A stretch of 64,000 nucleotides of DNA, taken from positions 82,354 to 146,353 of the forward strand of contig NZ_VOTZ01000003.1 in assembly GCF_024372745.1 (NCBI RefSeq). The letters are read 5' to 3'. The DNA comes from Methanocalculus taiwanensis (lineage in GTDB: Archaea; Halobacteriota; Methanomicrobia; Methanomicrobiales; Methanocorpusculaceae). The translations under genes were made by a program, and so were the position numbers. Each line of letters opens with the position of its first letter. Position 1 is the first letter of the stretch. Shown here piece after piece: positions 62,125 to 64,000 of the stretch. The notes under the pieces are model-generated. The model had not been told where the DNA came from. It did not search any database and was given only the letters and a program-made list of their open reading frames with translations.

Positions 62125-63045
62125 CTAACAGAAGAATTCTTTGTGGGCTTCCATATCTGATCGCCGGATAAACCAGACCGGTGCCATATGGTGGGGATGG
62201 TACCTGGTTTTTGCCTCCCTGAGGCCGGGCTCACCCATGTCTGATTCGCGGTTTATATATCGGTGACGGGACTGGACGGCCTTTGCGGTCTGCATGTTGA
62301 TCGCCTTGTAGATCCCTTCAAAACCCGGGAGTGCCTTTTCAAAGTGAACGACAATGGTCTCATCATTGAGATTTCCCCAGATAGCGATTGCCCCGATTGC
62401 CTTTTTGGTTCTGATGAGAATCCCATGGCATCCTATTTCATCAAAATGATCGATAGAGAAGAAGACCGCATCTCTTTCATGGGCAAGGATGGGGTATTCG
62501 TCACAATGTTTCCACTCGCACCACTTTTCAAGGAATTCTGTGATCTCTTCTATGTTGCCGCTTCCGATTTCTTCAACACTGTATTCGGTTGTCCTGTTGA
62601 ATTTATTGATATGCCCCCGTATGGTGAGGTACTGTCTTCCCGGAAGGGTTGCCAGATCGGTCGAGAGATAGACATAATCTGCAAAATCCCTGTCTTCATA
62701 GACAGGTATGCCGGGATATCTCTCAGTAAACCAGTTATATCCATCTTCATCCAGCATCTGGAATGGTGTGCTCCCTCCATCCCTGTATGCGAGGCAGAGG
62801 AGATCGGCAAGAAGTTCATCGTTCTTTTCTCCGATGGGAGGTCTGAATGTCCGATCTCCATCAATATCTGTCATGATGATCAGGGTGTTATTGCGTATTG
62901 TATAGTGGTAGTGGGCATAGTGATTCCAGCAGAGTATTGTTATGATCGTATTGTCGCTGTGTACCTGGGGATACTGCCTGAAAAATTCATTAATTATATC
63001 CATATTCTCCAGTGTTATCGGGGAGAAATCATTGAGAGAGAGCAT
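62125..63045 (-). CDS. DUF2156 (GNAT-fold, LPG-synthase-like) protein
   Basis: A 306-residue protein of the DUF2156 family, two tandem GNAT-like folds related to the aminoacyl-transferase domain of lysyl-phosphatidylglycerol synthase. Visible blocks are ITLENMDIINEFFRQYPQVH, FTERYPGIPVYEDRDFADYV, LTIRGHINKFNR and the C-terminal YINRESDMGEPGLREAKTRY. There is no membrane domain. The acceptor is unknown. It overlaps the upstream GNAT gene by 17 bp on the same strand. Confidence 0.8.
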   Translation of the reverse strand: MLSLNDFSPITLENMDIINEFFRQYPQVHSDNTIITILCWNHYAHYHYTIRNNTLIIMTDIDGDRTFRPPIGEKNDELLADLLCLAYRDGGSTPFQMLDEDGYNWFTERYPGIPVYEDRDFADYVYLSTDLATLPGRQYLTIRGHINKFNRTTEYSVEEIGSGNIEEITEFLEKWCEWKHCDEYPILAHERDAVFFSIDHFDEIGCHGILIRTKKAIGAIAIWGNLNDETIVVHFEKALPGFEGIYKAINMQTAKAVQSRHRYINRESDMGEPGLREAKTRYHPHHMAPVWFIRRSDMEAHKEFFC

Positions 63046-63541
63046 CAGATTCCATCTTCCTGTATATCATAGGGACATATTTTTCCATCGGTTGAAAGCC
63101 AATTTTTTTATAAAACGGGAGGGTGCCTGGCTCTGAGATGAGTCCGATCCAGGATATTTTGTCCTCCACACACAGCTGGGTGAGAAGCTGGATGATCTGG
63201 AGTCCGATATAGCATCTCCTGTACTCTTTCAGGACAACAACATCCTGTATGTATGCATCGGAGATCCCATCTGAGATTGTCCTGCCCATGCCAACTGCAG
63301 ATCCGGTGATCTCGTCAACTGCTACAACAAAGCGATGGCTTCCCCGGATGAGATCAGGGATACTTCGGGGATCCATCTCTTCACTCCACCATCCGCCTGC
63401 GCGGTAGAGCCTGACAATCTCATTGATATCCCAGTTGCAGACGACGTGAAGTGAGATCGCCTGTACCCGTCCCTGCTTCTGGTTTCTATTCATGCCTGCT
63501 TTATACGTTGTATCCTGTCCTCTATCAAGCTTCTCTCTCAT
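63029..63541 (-). CDS. GNAT family N-acetyltransferase
   Basis: A 170-residue acetyl-CoA-dependent acyltransferase: the strand VVVAVDEITGSAVGMGRT-type core appears as RFVVAVDEITGSAVGMGRTI, then YIQDVVVLKEYRRCYIGLQI is the CoA-binding loop, and GTLPFYKKIGFQPM is the end. The substrate is unknown. An internal ATG at 63493 (MNRNQKQG) is an alternative start. It is co-transcribed with, and overlaps, the DUF2156 gene, itself a double GNAT fold, so both may act on one substrate. Confidence 0.85.
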   Translation of the reverse strand: MREKLDRGQDTTYKAGMNRNQKQGRVQAISLHVVCNWDINEIVRLYRAGGWWSEEMDPRSIPDLIRGSHRFVVAVDEITGSAVGMGRTISDGISDAYIQDVVVLKEYRRCYIGLQIIQLLTQLCVEDKISWIGLISEPGTLPFYKKIGFQPMEKYVPMIYRKMESDALSQ

Positions 63542-64000
63542 CCTGCTTAATCTCTTTTCTCTCTCTATTCAGAAATCCTGGTTCCGGGGAACCGGGTGGT
63601 GTGTCCTGCCTGGCGCCGCAAATGGCTGCGATGAACATTCGGTACGATGCGCGATCACTGCTTCTATCTCATAGTGTGGGTGTGACATCTCCAAATTTTG
63701 AATTTTTGAGGCTGGGCGTCGCCTGATTATGCACTTTTTTGATGATGAAATGAAAGGGTATATATGCCACTCGTGCATATCTAATTAGGTCGCAGGGCAG
63801 AAGGATGCGCTGAATCCGGGGGCAGATTGCCCGACGATTCGCGTATACTGCTATTTCGCCAAAAAACCGGTGGTATGGCAACTGCCTCAGTCAGGGACTG
63901 TTCCTCTGTTTGGGTGAGCGGTCCCGGGTACCCGGCGTCATCGGTGCCGGGTATTGAAAGGGAGTTCTGCAGGGTAATCGGGTTGCCAGATGAGAACCTA
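63542..64000. other. Edge region without a supported gene; TATA box and hairpins
   Basis: A TATA-like GGTATATATGCC lies at about 63757-63768. Downstream, several short stems follow each other: GGGCA/TGCCC near 63820, CAGTC/GACTG near 63888 and TACCCGGC/GCCGGGTA near 63929-63955. A plus-strand frame from ATG 63875 (MATASVRDC) is open to the window end, but 42 codons cannot be judged. On the minus strand a 40-codon frame (MSHPHYEIEAVIAHR) behind GGAG at about 63690 is possible but unsupported. Confidence 0.35.

Noticed and set aside
63785..64000. RNase P RNA or SRP RNA gene
   Set aside because: I could not find the conserved RNase P core near the expected position nor the SRP S-domain loops; only generic hairpins are visible before the window ends.

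Overview
The window reads as the chromosome of a methanogenic euryarchaeon, most likely of the order Methanomicrobiales. The grounds are two Orc1/Cdc6-type AAA+ proteins, an archaeal Trm-G10 type tRNA methyltransferase, TATA-box promoters, DUF3467, DUF4013 and LiaF-like proteins, a REC/multi-PAS histidine kinase of the methanogen type, and a bacterial-type grpE-dnaK-dnaJ operon. No genus can be fixed from the sequence alone. I saw no rRNA, tRNA or CRISPR array.

Layout. 0-4.8 kb: a cut winged-helix gene, an AT-rich AIPR defence gene, an Orc1/Cdc6 paralogue with candidate origin elements upstream, a relic of an hsdS gene, and an RNase III (uncommon in archaea) with one altered catalytic position. 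4.9-17.2 kb: a type I restriction-modification operon (hsdM, an AlbA_2/ATPase protein, an unknown 137-aa gene, hsdS, an internally deleted AlbA_2 gene, hsdR, a YgjP-like metallopeptidase). Its hsdS 3' end is interrupted by an AT-rich two-gene cassette that I identify as a Kiwa-type antiphage system (KwaA/KwaB), bracketed by 69-bp direct repeats of the hsdS tail.

17.2-24.8 kb: a scarred accessory zone. It has IS21-type ends without a transposase, decayed AlbA_2-family fragments with in-frame repeats, and a 0.68-kb segment present twice in direct orientation around a DUF4143 ATPase and an APH-like kinase. Each copy carries a hicB-like gene, a short wHTH-tail ORF, a 24-bp-period array and a 34-bp-period dyad array. 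A RHH/RelE toxin-antitoxin pair and an AbiEi/AbiEii-like pair follow, both with clear operator repeats over the promoter. 24.8-34.2 kb: an unknown 168-aa protein behind an iteron and hairpin leader, a rhomboid-like protease, two tandem ribbon-helix-helix-like genes, a 1504-residue hybrid sensor kinase and a wHTH/DUF3467 pair.

34.4-43.7 kb: envelope and stress functions (LiaF-like, MscS, YdjM-like, DHA2 transporter), a second Orc1/Cdc6 paralogue, a 66-bp tandem-repeat protein and a transposase-derived protein that has lost its DDE residues. 43.8-64 kb is mostly housekeeping: a giant HEAT-repeat protein, a sodium:solute symporter, leuA/ilvB/ilvN, purH, the DnaK chaperone operon, Trm-G10, a nuclease-fold unknown, DUF2156 and GNAT genes.

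The left 25 kb works as a defence island (AIPR, type I RM, Kiwa-like, AbiE-like, RelE, HicB) beside a possible replication origin. The right 20 kb is metabolically ordinary.
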